NCBI GenBank assembly: GCA_964505215.1
Contig: CAZDGU010000003.1
Location: forward strand, 186,001 to 250,000
Direction: 5' to 3'
Length of the DNA stretch: 64,000 nt
Source of the DNA: Gracilimonas sp964505215
Lineage (GTDB): Bacteria; Bacteroidota; Rhodothermia; Balneolales; Balneolaceae
The position numbers were made by a program, and so were the translations under genes. Shown piece by piece: positions 9,701 to 17,090 of this stretch. Each line of letters starts with the position of its first letter. Within the stretch, counting starts at the first letter, position 1. The notes below the pieces were generated by a model. The model was not told where the DNA came from. It made no database searches and worked only from the letters and a program-made list of their open reading frames with translations.

Positions 9701-10216
9701 ATCCAGCTCAAAATAGCCGGTGGCATTTGTAGAGGTACCAATATTAGTGTTTTTTACACGAATGTTTACTCCCGGTAATGGCTCGCCGGTTTCAGAATCG
9801 GTAACGGTACCGGAAACGCCTTCTGCAAGCAGAAGTTCGTCGGCATTAGAAGCTTCTTCCGGAGTTTTCACAGCCAGCGTATTATCGGTTTGTCGAAACC
9901 TGAAATCCGTTTGGCTTGATATCTCAATTAATATTTGTTCAACTGAAGCGGTTGTCAGCGGAATAGTAATCCGTTTTTGGTTGGATTTTATGGATTGAGA
10001 TTCATAAAGGAATTTAAATGTAGTTTTCTGCTCTATTTCCTGAAATACTTCCTGGATAGTTGCGTTATTAAATTCCACGGTTATATCAACATCGCTAACA
10101 CTTTGTGCCGATGTAGTACCGGCCATCAGTGCAGTAGCAGTGACAAAACTGAATATAAATCCCCACATTGTACAAAAAGACATATATAGGATTGTTCTAG
10201 TAGTTATTATTTTCAT
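6734..10216 (-). CDS. SusC/RagA-family TonB-linked outer-membrane transporter with STN domain
   Basis: The 1160-residue protein is the TonB-dependent channel partner of the downstream SusD. In order it shows a signal peptide ending near SAQS, an STN (secretin/TonB short N-terminal) domain at about 45-115, a carboxypeptidase-like regulatory domain at about 133-205 (GVSGTVTDSETGEPLPGVNI), a plug domain at about 220-350 (with GVGSMNASTQPLYVIDGVPV), and a long 22-strand-type beta-barrel ending in an aromatic Phe. The STN domain is the module that contacts a FecR-type anti-sigma factor, and exactly such a gene lies directly upstream. Substrate import therefore probably feeds back on its own transcription. 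Confidence 0.96.
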   Translation of the reverse strand: MKIITTRTILYMSFCTMWGFIFSFVTATALMAGTTSAQSVSDVDITVEFNNATIQEVFQEIEQKTTFKFLYESQSIKSNQKRITIPLTTASVEQILIEISSQTDFRFRQTDNTLAVKTPEEASNADELLLAEGVSGTVTDSETGEPLPGVNIRVKNTNIGTSTNATGYFELDVPSLQDTLVFSFIGYVTQEVAVDGNSTINVSLAPDYSELGEVFVVAYGEATKESFTGSANVISDEALRDVPETSFQDALVGRAAGVSVTSGSGQAGSTPSIQIRGVGSMNASTQPLYVIDGVPVAAGNTGQLSGYIYATNNVMNTLNPNDIESISILKDAAAASLYGSRAANGVVLITTKKGKSGKPKVNFRSSIAITPSWATDNYEVANTQDNVNFLYRVFHDYRTSNGDSDADANAWALNYLDQKFNKHGYYFETSGTSLSENVSIKGMTDGIENREGKYYDWEDAYFRTAIYQTNDLSVSGGDETTKYFTSLSYTKDQGRVKVNGYDRFTGRANLSQKVGKYIDFTTNVSVANTSLSGFNDTRNLSANYYEQTRNLLWGLYHPTNYKTGEPWTARYGSYAQNNVYYDDEWSNSSETLRLTASETLLLRLLPSLSFQTVFSYDNINTKDEIYYSRIHYYGSGLGSINNMVTTTTNIVSSSTLNYIESFGQHRVNLLGGFEVAKNETDYQRATGQDLPSSALHTVVTAGELDASGYYWGNRLLSMFSRAEYDYDLKYFISASYRRDGSSKLGPDTRWGDFWSVAGAWNIDQESFMEDQDLFSSLRLKTSYGVNGTLPPSNYGWRSLTGYTSNYMEQAGGGLSNAADANLSWETNYTYNVGVEFGLFNERLYGTLEYFTRDSKDLLQSVPISRVTGFSSTLKNIGSINNKGLEFELGGDIIRNGEVKWSLAVNGSFTNSKVTELYEGADIIWYSDVDAFAKLIYREGESTRAFYGYEYAGVDQSNGKPQYYVNDPNDSQAGDFLLNGRGATYDFRKAEDVIIGNAIPDVFGGINTSVQYKGMNLALNFNYKIGGDLYDGAEKDVADDGYYWERTRAQYQIDKMWTPEKQSGSLPRVSGLDPTDAIQKSSRHIYDASFLRLKNITLGYNLPVSLLTKVGIDNARVYVSGTNLLTFSKYKNADPEVNSMATRGWETPYGKTYTFGIELGF

Positions 10217-10318
10217 AGATTTCGAATCTTAATGGGCAATTAAGCCTGTTAATATTACAGGTCCGTTTTAATCCCGATGCGCCAACATGTGAGATTAATT
10301 CGGGCCTCTTTTATTTAA

Positions 10319-11389
10319 TTAACCTTCAGTATTTTGAAAGGTCACAGTTTGGCCGTCAATGGAGTAATCAATATCCAATATAAATGCTATGGATTGGAGT
10401 ACTCGTTCAAGGCTCATGTTTTTATGTTCCCCTTCAAGTTTTAGGTTCTGAAGTTCTTTGTTTTGCAAAATTATATCTACGCCATACCACCGCTCCAGCA
10501 TTTTAGAGACTTCTGAAAGTGGTTTGTTATTAAATATTAAAACCTGGTCTTTCCATGCAATGTTTTCCCAAATATTGCCCTTACCTCGCTCCATGAAACT
10601 ACCCGAAGGCCGGTAAGTAGCCCATTCATCTTTTTGGAGCACCACTTGCTCTTTTGTTGTTTGAGCCGGATTTACATCAGAAAAGTTAGAAACTCGTACT
10701 TTTCCATCCACTACCGTTACCTGAATAGTAGAATCGTTTTGATACGCTTTAATATTAAAAGAGGTGCCTAAAACCTGAGTAGTGGTTTGGCCAACATGTA
10801 CAATAAAAGGGCGGGCTTCATCCCGGGCAATATCAAAATAGGCTTCTCCTTTTAAGAACACTTCCCGCTTTGCCGTATCAAAAGGAACCGGATATTGGAG
10901 TGAGCTTCCGCCATTCAGAGTAATTACAGAGCCGTCACTAAAGCGAAAGGTTGAAGTTTGGCCATAAGAAAGGGTTCGGCTTTGTAATACAGGCTGTTCC
11001 GGTTGGGAGCTTAATTTCTGGCTATTGTTAAACTGAACCGTAAGTGTAAATGAGATAATAAAAGCTGCCAACATAGCCGCAGACTTTATCAGCAAGCTGT
11101 TTCTTTTAAATATGTCTGTTTTCCCGCTCTTGGGCTGAACTGATGACGTTAAATAAACAGAGCCACTCTGAAATGAATTAGGGTTGATTTGATTGAAAAC
11201 ATTTTTTTTAACCCCTTCTTTATCTATCGGCGGTAGATTATTTCCATGGAGCTCTTTTAAAATAAGAACCAATCTTTGTGCATTTTCCGGAGATTCCGAC
11301 AGCCAGTTCTCCACATAGGAAAGCTCATTAGGTGTGCAAATGCCTAATAAATAATTGATCAATATTTGTTCTTCGGGAGCTTTCTTCAT
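10319..11389 (-). CDS. FecR-family anti-sigma factor
   Basis: The 356-residue protein is the inner-membrane/periplasmic relay of cell-surface signalling. The N-terminal cytoplasmic part (1-85) includes NYLLGICTPNELSYVENWL. One membrane segment lies at about 98-120 (LLIKSAAMLAAFIISFTL). A FecR domain spans about 140-235 (DGSVITLNGGSSLQYP, GEAYFDIARDEARPFIV), and a DUF4974-type C-terminal domain about 275-350 resembles an STN fold. It lies between the ECF sigma gene and SusC. By analogy with FecIR it should hold the sigma factor until SusC signals substrate. Confidence 0.94.
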   Translation of the reverse strand: MKKAPEEQILINYLLGICTPNELSYVENWLSESPENAQRLVLILKELHGNNLPPIDKEGVKKNVFNQINPNSFQSGSVYLTSSVQPKSGKTDIFKRNSLLIKSAAMLAAFIISFTLTVQFNNSQKLSSQPEQPVLQSRTLSYGQTSTFRFSDGSVITLNGGSSLQYPVPFDTAKREVFLKGEAYFDIARDEARPFIVHVGQTTTQVLGTSFNIKAYQNDSTIQVTVVDGKVRVSNFSDVNPAQTTKEQVVLQKDEWATYRPSGSFMERGKGNIWENIAWKDQVLIFNNKPLSEVSKMLERWYGVDIILQNKELQNLKLEGEHKNMSLERVLQSIAFILDIDYSIDGQTVTFQNTEG

Positions 11390-11710
11390 AGAATCTTTAC
11401 ATTAGTACCTACTACTAATATCCAAAAAGTTGAGGATACCCTTACTGATAGCAATAAATTTTTTGGAAAAATAATGTAAAAGCTAATCTAAGGCGCTTAG
11501 AGCAGGTTTTGTTGTATTGTTAAAACCAACAAATAAACCGAAAATTAATTTACCCGAGCACAAAGATGTTTTTAACGGATAAAATTTTTGCAATGCACTT
11601 GGAATCGATCATGTAAAAAAATCAGGTGTTTTTTATAAAGAAGGAAGAAGGGAAATAACAATTAGCCAAAGAAACCGAAACAAGAGATGCAGTTACTAAT
11701 CTACCGCTTT
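11390..11710. other. Gene-free stretch between ECF sigma and FecR genes
   Basis: No ORF or RNA gene is visible in these 321 bases. The separation suggests FecR has its own promoter as well as any read-through from the sigma gene. I cannot identify a consensus. Confidence 0.4.
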
Positions 11711-12223
11711 TTACTGATAGCGAAATTCTTTCAGCTCTGTTCTGAGAATACGAAGTGCATGGCTGATTTGCCCTTCAACCGTTTTTTGGGAGATGTTCAT
11801 GGTTTTAGCAATTTCCTTGTAATTAAGGCCCTCTTCACGGCTAAGTAAATAGGCTTGTTGCGCTCGCTTAGGAATTTTTGCTAAGGCTGTTCTGTAGGCG
11901 TGGTCAAAATCAGGGGGATTTAAAACAGGCTCTTTAGGAGGATGGCTGGTAGTTAAATTACGAATATGATGCTGCAGCCAACTGTCATATCTTTTCTGGT
12001 CACGGAGCTGCTTAAGCGCATGATTTCTCGCGGTTGTCAATAAATAACCCTTAACGGAAGGATGGTCGGGGTCTATGGTATCCCGTGCTTCCCAAATTTT
12101 GAGAAATACTTCTTGGGCCCAATCTTCTAACTCTTTAGAACATGAGCTGTAGTACGATAGAAAAGATACGACCTCGTCAAAATAGCGCTCAAAAAAAAGA
12201 TCAAATGTTCTTTGGGTCAACAT
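11711..12223 (-). CDS. ECF RNA polymerase sigma factor (sigma-70 family)
   Basis: The 170-residue protein has the size and two-domain layout of an extracytoplasmic-function sigma factor. Region 2 occupies about 8-75 (LEDWAQEVFLKIWE). Region 4 occupies about 112-165, with a helix-turn-helix in EGLNYKEIAKTMNISQKTVE. It lies upstream of a FecR anti-sigma gene and a SusC with an STN domain, all on the same strand, which is the standard cell-surface signalling arrangement. Its regulon probably includes the SusCD operon. The target promoter sequence is not recognisable by eye. Confidence 0.93.
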   Translation of the reverse strand: MLTQRTFDLFFERYFDEVVSFLSYYSSCSKELEDWAQEVFLKIWEARDTIDPDHPSVKGYLLTTARNHALKQLRDQKRYDSWLQHHIRNLTTSHPPKEPVLNPPDFDHAYRTALAKIPKRAQQAYLLSREEGLNYKEIAKTMNISQKTVEGQISHALRILRTELKEFRYQ

Positions 12224-12399
12224 GGTTAATCAGTAACCTGATGTAGGATAATGCGTTGCAATTTTTTGCTACGTGTAAAATGGAAAAACAGTTGCAAAAA
12301 ACATAATAAAATTTCCAGCTTAGAATAAATCCAAAAATTTCAAAATTGGCAAGCGCCTGTTAAAGTTTTTACGTTCAAATTCCCTAATTTTCGTAAACT

Positions 12400-13008
12400 T
12401 TAAAACAATCTTTTGGTAGTGAAATAAGCTTCTGCCCAATACGGGTGGCTTAGCTGAGATACCGTTACCCCATTGCTGACAGAGGCATGCAAAAATTCTT
12501 TTTTGTTAATCATAACGCCCACATGAAATGTATTTCTGCCGGTTTTGAAAAATGTAAGGTCTCCCGGCTTAATTTCAGATGGCTTTACCAAAGTTCCTTC
12601 ACGCAGTTGCTCTAAGGTAGTTCGGGGAATCATCATAGAAAAATAATCCTCGAAAATAACCTGCATAAAAGCGGAGCAATCAATGCCGGTGTAGCCGCTG
12701 CCGCCCAGCAAGTAGGGAGCCCCTTTCCAATCCTTATAAGCCAGTTGTAGAAATTCTTGCCTTTGCTGTATGTTATCCGGAGCGTCAGGTTCTACAAAAG
12801 AATGAGCAGGTTTATCAATACCCGGCTGAAATTCCATTTCATCCAACAATGTTAGCGAGGTTGAATCTGAAGGGCTGTTATTTACGGATACTGACTCATC
12901 CTTTTCCCATGGCACCGATCCTTTTTTTACCGTTCCGCAACTCCAGAAAAAGCACAAAAACAAGACCGGGAGGATGCTTTTTCCAACAATCATTACCTTT
13001 TTATTCAT
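12400..13008 (-). CDS. NlpC/P60 (C40) endopeptidase lipoprotein, short form
   Basis: The 202-residue protein has a lipoprotein signal ending in LCFFWSCGT, a linker of about 60 residues and a single NlpC/P60 domain (about 85-200). The catalytic Cys is in GIDCSAFMQ and the His in FHVGVMI. Unlike the 396-residue paralogue at 3705-4895 it has no SH3 domains. It probably cleaves peptidoglycan stem peptides from the outer-membrane side. It is divergent from pdxJ with 70 bases between them. Confidence 0.9.
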   Translation of the reverse strand: MNKKVMIVGKSILPVLFLCFFWSCGTVKKGSVPWEKDESVSVNNSPSDSTSLTLLDEMEFQPGIDKPAHSFVEPDAPDNIQQRQEFLQLAYKDWKGAPYLLGGSGYTGIDCSAFMQVIFEDYFSMMIPRTTLEQLREGTLVKPSEIKPGDLTFFKTGRNTFHVGVMINKKEFLHASVSNGVTVSQLSHPYWAEAYFTTKRLF

Positions 13009-13078
13009 GTCGGTAAATATATAACGATATGCTTACTTTTAAACACCAAATTTAATATCAATATATAATCAAAATAAA

Positions 13079-13807
13079 ATGCGTTTACTGGTAAATATAG
13101 ATCATGTTGCAACCTTACGGAATGCTCGGGGTGAAGGATATCCCGATCCGGTGAAGGCCGCTCAATTATGTGAAGAAACAGGAGCGGGAGGAATTGTTTT
13201 TCACCTTCGGGGTGATCGCAGGCACATTCGTGATGAGGATGTTTATCGGATTAAAAAAAATGTACGAGGCCGGCTGAATTTTGAAATGGCCGCCACCGAA
13301 GAAATGCTGGATATTTGTGCAGATGTTAAGCCCGATTTATGCACATTAGTGCCCGAATCTCGTGAGGAACTAACAACCGAGGGCGGCTTAGACATGGAAG
13401 CAGTAAAAGATGATTTCAAAAACCGGGTGTTTCCAAGATTGAAAGCTGATAAGATCGGAATTTGCTTATTTTTAGATCCCAACGCACATGATATTGAAAT
13501 TGCCCATGAGTTAGGAGCCGACACCATTGAGCTGCACACTGGTACGTTTGCAAACAGTACGCCCGCCCAAAAGCAACACGAGCTCACCCGTTTGCGAAAA
13601 GCAGCTATGCTTATTCATGAAAAAGGAATGAATGTGCACGCAGGTCATGGACTAAATCTCGATAATCTGGCAGATTTGTTTGAAACAGTTCCTCATCTTT
13701 CGGAAGTAAGTATTGGGCATGCATTAATCAGTAAATCCGTTTTTTGGGGATTAGAACGAACAGTAAAAGCCTATCTTGATATAATTGATGATTTTTATGG
13801 AGCTTAA
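13079..13807 (+). CDS. pdxJ: Pyridoxine 5'-phosphate synthase
   Basis: PdxJ joins 1-deoxyxylulose-5-phosphate and 3-amino-1-hydroxyacetone phosphate to form pyridoxine 5'-phosphate in the DXP-dependent vitamin B6 pathway. The 242-residue product has the usual length and begins with MRLLVNIDHVATLRNARG, the family's N-terminal signature. It also has HLRGDRRHI, NFEMAATEEM, the glutamate-containing IELHTGTFA segment and the C-terminal VSIGHALISKSVFWGLE phosphate-binding loop. The start is the first ATG and the fit to the family is full length. Confidence 0.97.
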   Translation: MRLLVNIDHVATLRNARGEGYPDPVKAAQLCEETGAGGIVFHLRGDRRHIRDEDVYRIKKNVRGRLNFEMAATEEMLDICADVKPDLCTLVPESREELTTEGGLDMEAVKDDFKNRVFPRLKADKIGICLFLDPNAHDIEIAHELGADTIELHTGTFANSTPAQKQHELTRLRKAAMLIHEKGMNVHAGHGLNLDNLADLFETVPHLSEVSIGHALISKSVFWGLERTVKAYLDIIDDFYGA

Positions 13808-13866
13808 ACTGCATCCATATTTGCGTATCTTGTCGTCATGTTCACTTCAGTAAATTCAAACCTTTT

Positions 13867-14760
13867 TTGAGAACTTCAGCCAAACACATTGCCGATCGTA
13901 TCCGATTGATGATTGCCACCAAGCAGTTTCAGGTGGGTGAGATATTGCCATCAACCCGAGAGCTGGGGCGGCAGCTGGAGGCCAGTTTTCACACCGTTCG
14001 GAAGGCCTATCATATTTTAGAAGAGGAAGGGCTGATTTTGGGCGAGCAGGGGCGAGGCTTCACCGTAAAAAATCAAACCACACTGCTCGATAAATCCGCG
14101 CGGTTAGAAGTGGGTGGCGAAAAAGTGCAAGCCCTGGTAGAAGAGCTGGTAGGCTATGGACTTGATGAGTCGGAAATAGAGCTTCTTTTTCAAGAACAAT
14201 TAGGCTTTATGGAGTGGCCCGACCGTATTCAAACCAGCGCCAGTGTGGGTGAAAACAGAGAGCTGGGGCTGATGCTGGCCGATGCCATCAAAGAACAAGT
14301 GGGCGTTAAAAGTAAAGTTCTTGATGTAGAACAATACGAAAGTGCGGCCAAGTTTGACGCTTTGTTTGTGCCTATTCATCTGATGAGTCGGTTCCGAAGC
14401 CTGAGCGAAAGCCTGCTCATTATACCTATTGTATATGATTATTCTCCCGATATATTACTTTCTATGGCAGAACGGGCCGCTATAGATACCATCGGTTTAG
14501 TGGCGGGAAATGAAGAAACTATTCCCAAAATTATTGATGAATTAAAGCGCTCCATTCACTTTGAAGGCTCGTTTGTAGCGGGAACGGTGTACGGAAAATC
14601 TTTGCCCCTTTTTGTTCGCGACTCAGACCTTATCTTATACACTCCCGAAAGCGCGCGACTGGTGGAGCAAAAAGTACCTGAAAAAAGCAGGCTGAAGCTG
14701 GAGTATATGATTTCCGAAAAAAGTGCCGAAATGATTCGCGCCGAGCTTTGGGATCAATAA
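13867..14760 (+). CDS. GntR-family transcriptional regulator (start uncertain)
   Basis: The first 70 residues form a GntR winged helix: AKHIADRIRLMIATKQF, then VGEILPSTRELGRQLEASF and TVRKAYHILEEEGLI. The remaining 220 residues do not look like an aminotransferase (MocR) or UTRA domain that I recognise, so the effector domain is unassigned. The open frame begins at TTG 13867. An ATG at 13838 with a fitting 10-codon prelude is in the other frame and stops at 13868-13870, inside a T6 run. One extra T, or a -1 slip there, would join the two into a normal GntR N-terminus. It lies between pdxJ and a helicase gene on the same strand. Confidence 0.8.
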   Translation: MRTSAKHIADRIRLMIATKQFQVGEILPSTRELGRQLEASFHTVRKAYHILEEEGLILGEQGRGFTVKNQTTLLDKSARLEVGGEKVQALVEELVGYGLDESEIELLFQEQLGFMEWPDRIQTSASVGENRELGLMLADAIKEQVGVKSKVLDVEQYESAAKFDALFVPIHLMSRFRSLSESLLIIPIVYDYSPDILLSMAERAAIDTIGLVAGNEETIPKIIDELKRSIHFEGSFVAGTVYGKSLPLFVRDSDLILYTPESARLVEQKVPEKSRLKLEYMISEKSAEMIRAELWDQ

Positions 14761-14839
14761 AAATTTTAAATTAATCTGTTCGGGTTGAACGGGAAGAGGA
14801 TTCTGCTTTCAACCCAAGCAAATAACATTAGTTATTACG

Positions 14840-16762
14840 TTGATAAAAAAAGTACTTAGACAGGCTGTTGATGCCATCGAAAAAGAAATTGTTGCCGTCC
14901 GGGAAAGACCTTCTACCGATGTGCTGTTTAATGGTGAGCTGGATAAAATTTCAGGCGAATTTATTTATACGTTTGAGACCAAAAACAAAGGACTGCGGTT
15001 TGCTGAAGAAATTCGGGCTAAAATAGACGCTAAAGAGTACAAAGTGAAACCGGTGGAATTTAAGGACAAGAAAATTCGGCTGGAGTTTCCCAAGAATGTG
15101 GGAAGCAATATTGGGGAGGTTTTTCTGGAGTGGGAAAATGATTTTGTGCTTAAGAAGATGGAAGAGCATTTGTTTAAACTTCAGGAAAATGCAGATGATA
15201 TTCCACAGCTGAAGGCGCTTCTGCAGCCCGAGGAGTTCATCAAGCAATCAGAAAAAGAGCCTGAAATTAAAGTGGATGAACTGCGCAATGAGGCGCAAAA
15301 AGATGCGATTGAAAAATCTCTTACAAACAATATTTTATATGTATGGGGGCCGCCCGGAACGGGTAAAACAGCAACGCTCGGCTATGTTGTGGCCAATTTA
15401 TTAAGCCAAAATAAACGCGTGCTGTTTGTGTCTAATACCAATCGCGCAGTGGATGTTGGCTTGTTGAGCGTGATGGATGCGTTGTATGAAATCAACCCTG
15501 AATTTAATCTGCAGCAAACTACCCGTTACGGTGAGGCTGCCCTGGATGATGCCCGCCTTGATGATGTGTTGTTTGAGCATCAGGTGAAATCTAAGCTGGA
15601 TGGACGTAAGGCGGATGCAGTGAGCTTATCGAACTTGTTGAGTAATTATGAGAAGTTACAAAATGCGGTTGATGAGCTGATGAGAAATGGGGAGGAAGTA
15701 CCTAAAAAGCTGGATATGGAATGCCAGCTGGCCGGTAATAAAGTGGACGAGCATGGCGGTCCGGATTCGTTAGAGATTGAAATTGATCGCCTGATGAACC
15801 TGAACGAGCGCTATGAGCTGAAGAAAAAGCAGCTGGTAGCTACAACCATGGCCAAAGTGTGTACCTCCGATTTATTTTATAAACTGAGCTACGATGCCGT
15901 GGTGGTGGATGAAGGCTCTATGGCCGGCATCCCATTTATGTTGCTGATGGCGGCGAAAAGCAAAGAGCATTTAATTGTAGCGGGCGATCCGATGCAGCTT
16001 CCGCCCATTGCTATTACAAATCACCGCGAGTCCAGAGATTTCTTGGAGCAGGATATTTTCACTTTTGTGTCAAAGTCAGAGAGCACAGAAGATTTGTTTA
16101 ACTGGCACGATGCCAACCCCACTTTTACCAGCTTTTTTGACGTTCAATACCGCATGAATGATGATTTGGCGGGTGTAATCAGTTCTGTTTTTTATGAAGG
16201 ACGACTGAAAACAGGAAAGCCCAAAAAGACGAATATTACTGAAGAGCAAACCGCTTCGGTTGCACTCATTGATACAGCGAAATATCAGCCAATGCTGGAG
16301 CAGGAAACGGCGGAGAGGGGGTTTAAGCCAATTAATGAAGTCCACCACCGGCTGATAGAGGAAAGCGTAAAAAGATTAACGAAAAACCACAGCGCCGAAA
16401 ATATTGGCATCATTGTTCCCTTTAGAAACAGCGTGTATAAAGTGCGCGGGTATTTGTGGGAAAAAGGATATAGAGATGTGGAAGTGGGAACCATTCACAC
16501 TTTTCAGGGCCGAGAAAAACCGGTTATTATTTTTGATACCGTGATGAGCGGAGAGTGGCAGAATGGAAGCAAGCGCCACTATTCGGTGCGCCCGTTTGAT
16601 GAGGCAAAAAACGGGCTGAGCGTTCCAAGACTATTAAATGTGGCATTTTCGCGAAGTAAAGAATTACTTGTTATTATTGCCGATATGGAACACATTCAAA
16701 AAATATATGGCCGTAAATTTCTTGGAAAACTGCTTCAGTCCGTTCAAAAAATATCCATATAA
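14840..16762 (+). CDS. Superfamily 1 UPF1/DNA2-like helicase
   Basis: The 640-residue protein has a roughly 140-residue N-terminal region of unknown fold and then an SF1B-type helicase core. Walker A is GPPGTGKT (170-177). The Walker B region reads VVVDEGSMAG (DEGS at 357-360, with Gly where DEAS is more common). Motif III is GDPMQLPPI (382-390). C-terminal motifs include TIHTFQGREKP and NVAFSRSKELL. It should translocate on nucleic acid using ATP, but whether on DNA or RNA cannot be told. The start used is TTG at 14840; no ATG gives a fuller product. It follows the GntR gene by 79 bases, possibly in one transcript. Confidence 0.88.
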   Translation: MIKKVLRQAVDAIEKEIVAVRERPSTDVLFNGELDKISGEFIYTFETKNKGLRFAEEIRAKIDAKEYKVKPVEFKDKKIRLEFPKNVGSNIGEVFLEWENDFVLKKMEEHLFKLQENADDIPQLKALLQPEEFIKQSEKEPEIKVDELRNEAQKDAIEKSLTNNILYVWGPPGTGKTATLGYVVANLLSQNKRVLFVSNTNRAVDVGLLSVMDALYEINPEFNLQQTTRYGEAALDDARLDDVLFEHQVKSKLDGRKADAVSLSNLLSNYEKLQNAVDELMRNGEEVPKKLDMECQLAGNKVDEHGGPDSLEIEIDRLMNLNERYELKKKQLVATTMAKVCTSDLFYKLSYDAVVVDEGSMAGIPFMLLMAAKSKEHLIVAGDPMQLPPIAITNHRESRDFLEQDIFTFVSKSESTEDLFNWHDANPTFTSFFDVQYRMNDDLAGVISSVFYEGRLKTGKPKKTNITEEQTASVALIDTAKYQPMLEQETAERGFKPINEVHHRLIEESVKRLTKNHSAENIGIIVPFRNSVYKVRGYLWEKGYRDVEVGTIHTFQGREKPVIIFDTVMSGEWQNGSKRHYSVRPFDEAKNGLSVPRLLNVAFSRSKELLVIIADMEHIQKIYGRKFLGKLLQSVQKISI

Positions 16763-16834
16763 TGATTTTAAAACGCTTCATTTTCTACTAAAAAGAAAAT
16801 GTTGCTATCAAAAGTATTAATTCTAAAAATTAAG

Positions 16835-16866
16835 TTGAATAAGACTTCTAAAGTCTCTTATATTTG
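16835..16866 (+). promoter_or_regulatory. Likely promoter of tRNA-Gly
   Basis: TTGAAT at 16835-16840 is followed after 18 bases by TATATTTG at 16859-16866. This fits both a sigma-70 type -35/-10 pair and the Bacteroidota-type TTG / TAnnTTTG promoter, and lies about 35 bases before the tRNA 5' end. Confidence 0.5.
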
Positions 16867-16901
16867 ATGCTCTCCAATTGGAGATAATTATTGCAACATT
16901 A

Positions 16902-16973
16902 GCGGGAATAGCTCAGTGGTAGAGCATCTCGTTGCCAACGAGAAGGTCGCGAGTTCGAATCTCGTTTCCCGCT
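16902..16973 (+). tRNA. tRNA-Gly (anticodon GCC)
   Basis: The sequence folds into a full cloverleaf. The acceptor arm GCGGGAA pairs with TTCCCGC, with a T discriminator. The D-arm is AGCTCAGTGGTAGAGC. The anticodon arm CTCGT-TGCCAAC-GAG has GCC in the loop. The T-arm CGAG-TTCGAAT-CTCG carries the conserved TTCGA. CCA is not encoded. A promoter-like pair precedes it and a terminator follows. A degenerate copy of its 3' two thirds lies 60 bases downstream. Confidence 0.97.
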
Positions 16974-16976
16974 CAA

Positions 16977-17013
16977 AAAGGCAGTCAAGTAAAAATTTGG
17001 CTGCCTTTTTTTG
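16977..17013 (+). terminator. Rho-independent terminator after tRNA-Gly
   Basis: AAGGCAG and CTGCCTT form a stem around a 20-base loop region and are followed directly by T7, only a few bases after the tRNA 3' end. Confidence 0.8.
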
Positions 17014-17030
17014 TTTTGGTTTATGGGTTG

Positions 17031-17090
17031 CAGAGTATCTCGTTGCCAACGAGAAAGTCGTCCCGAAATTCGGGAAATCTCGTTTTCCCA
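17031..17090 (+). pseudogene. Degenerate tRNA-Gly copy
   Basis: Bases 17031-17060 repeat the tRNA-Gly segment from the end of the D-arm through the whole anticodon arm with two or three changes. Bases 17076-17090 repeat its 3' T-arm and acceptor strand. Between them the 5' half of the T-arm is replaced by a perfect 15-base palindrome (TCCCGAA-A-TTCGGGA, 17061-17075). The 5' acceptor strand is missing, so it cannot form a working tRNA. It may be a remnant of duplication or of element integration at the tRNA. Confidence 0.75.

Noticed and set aside
10217..10318. Attenuator or riboswitch between FecR and SusC
   Set aside because: A weak CCCGA/TCGGG pairing exists but has no loop or T-run that would support a call.
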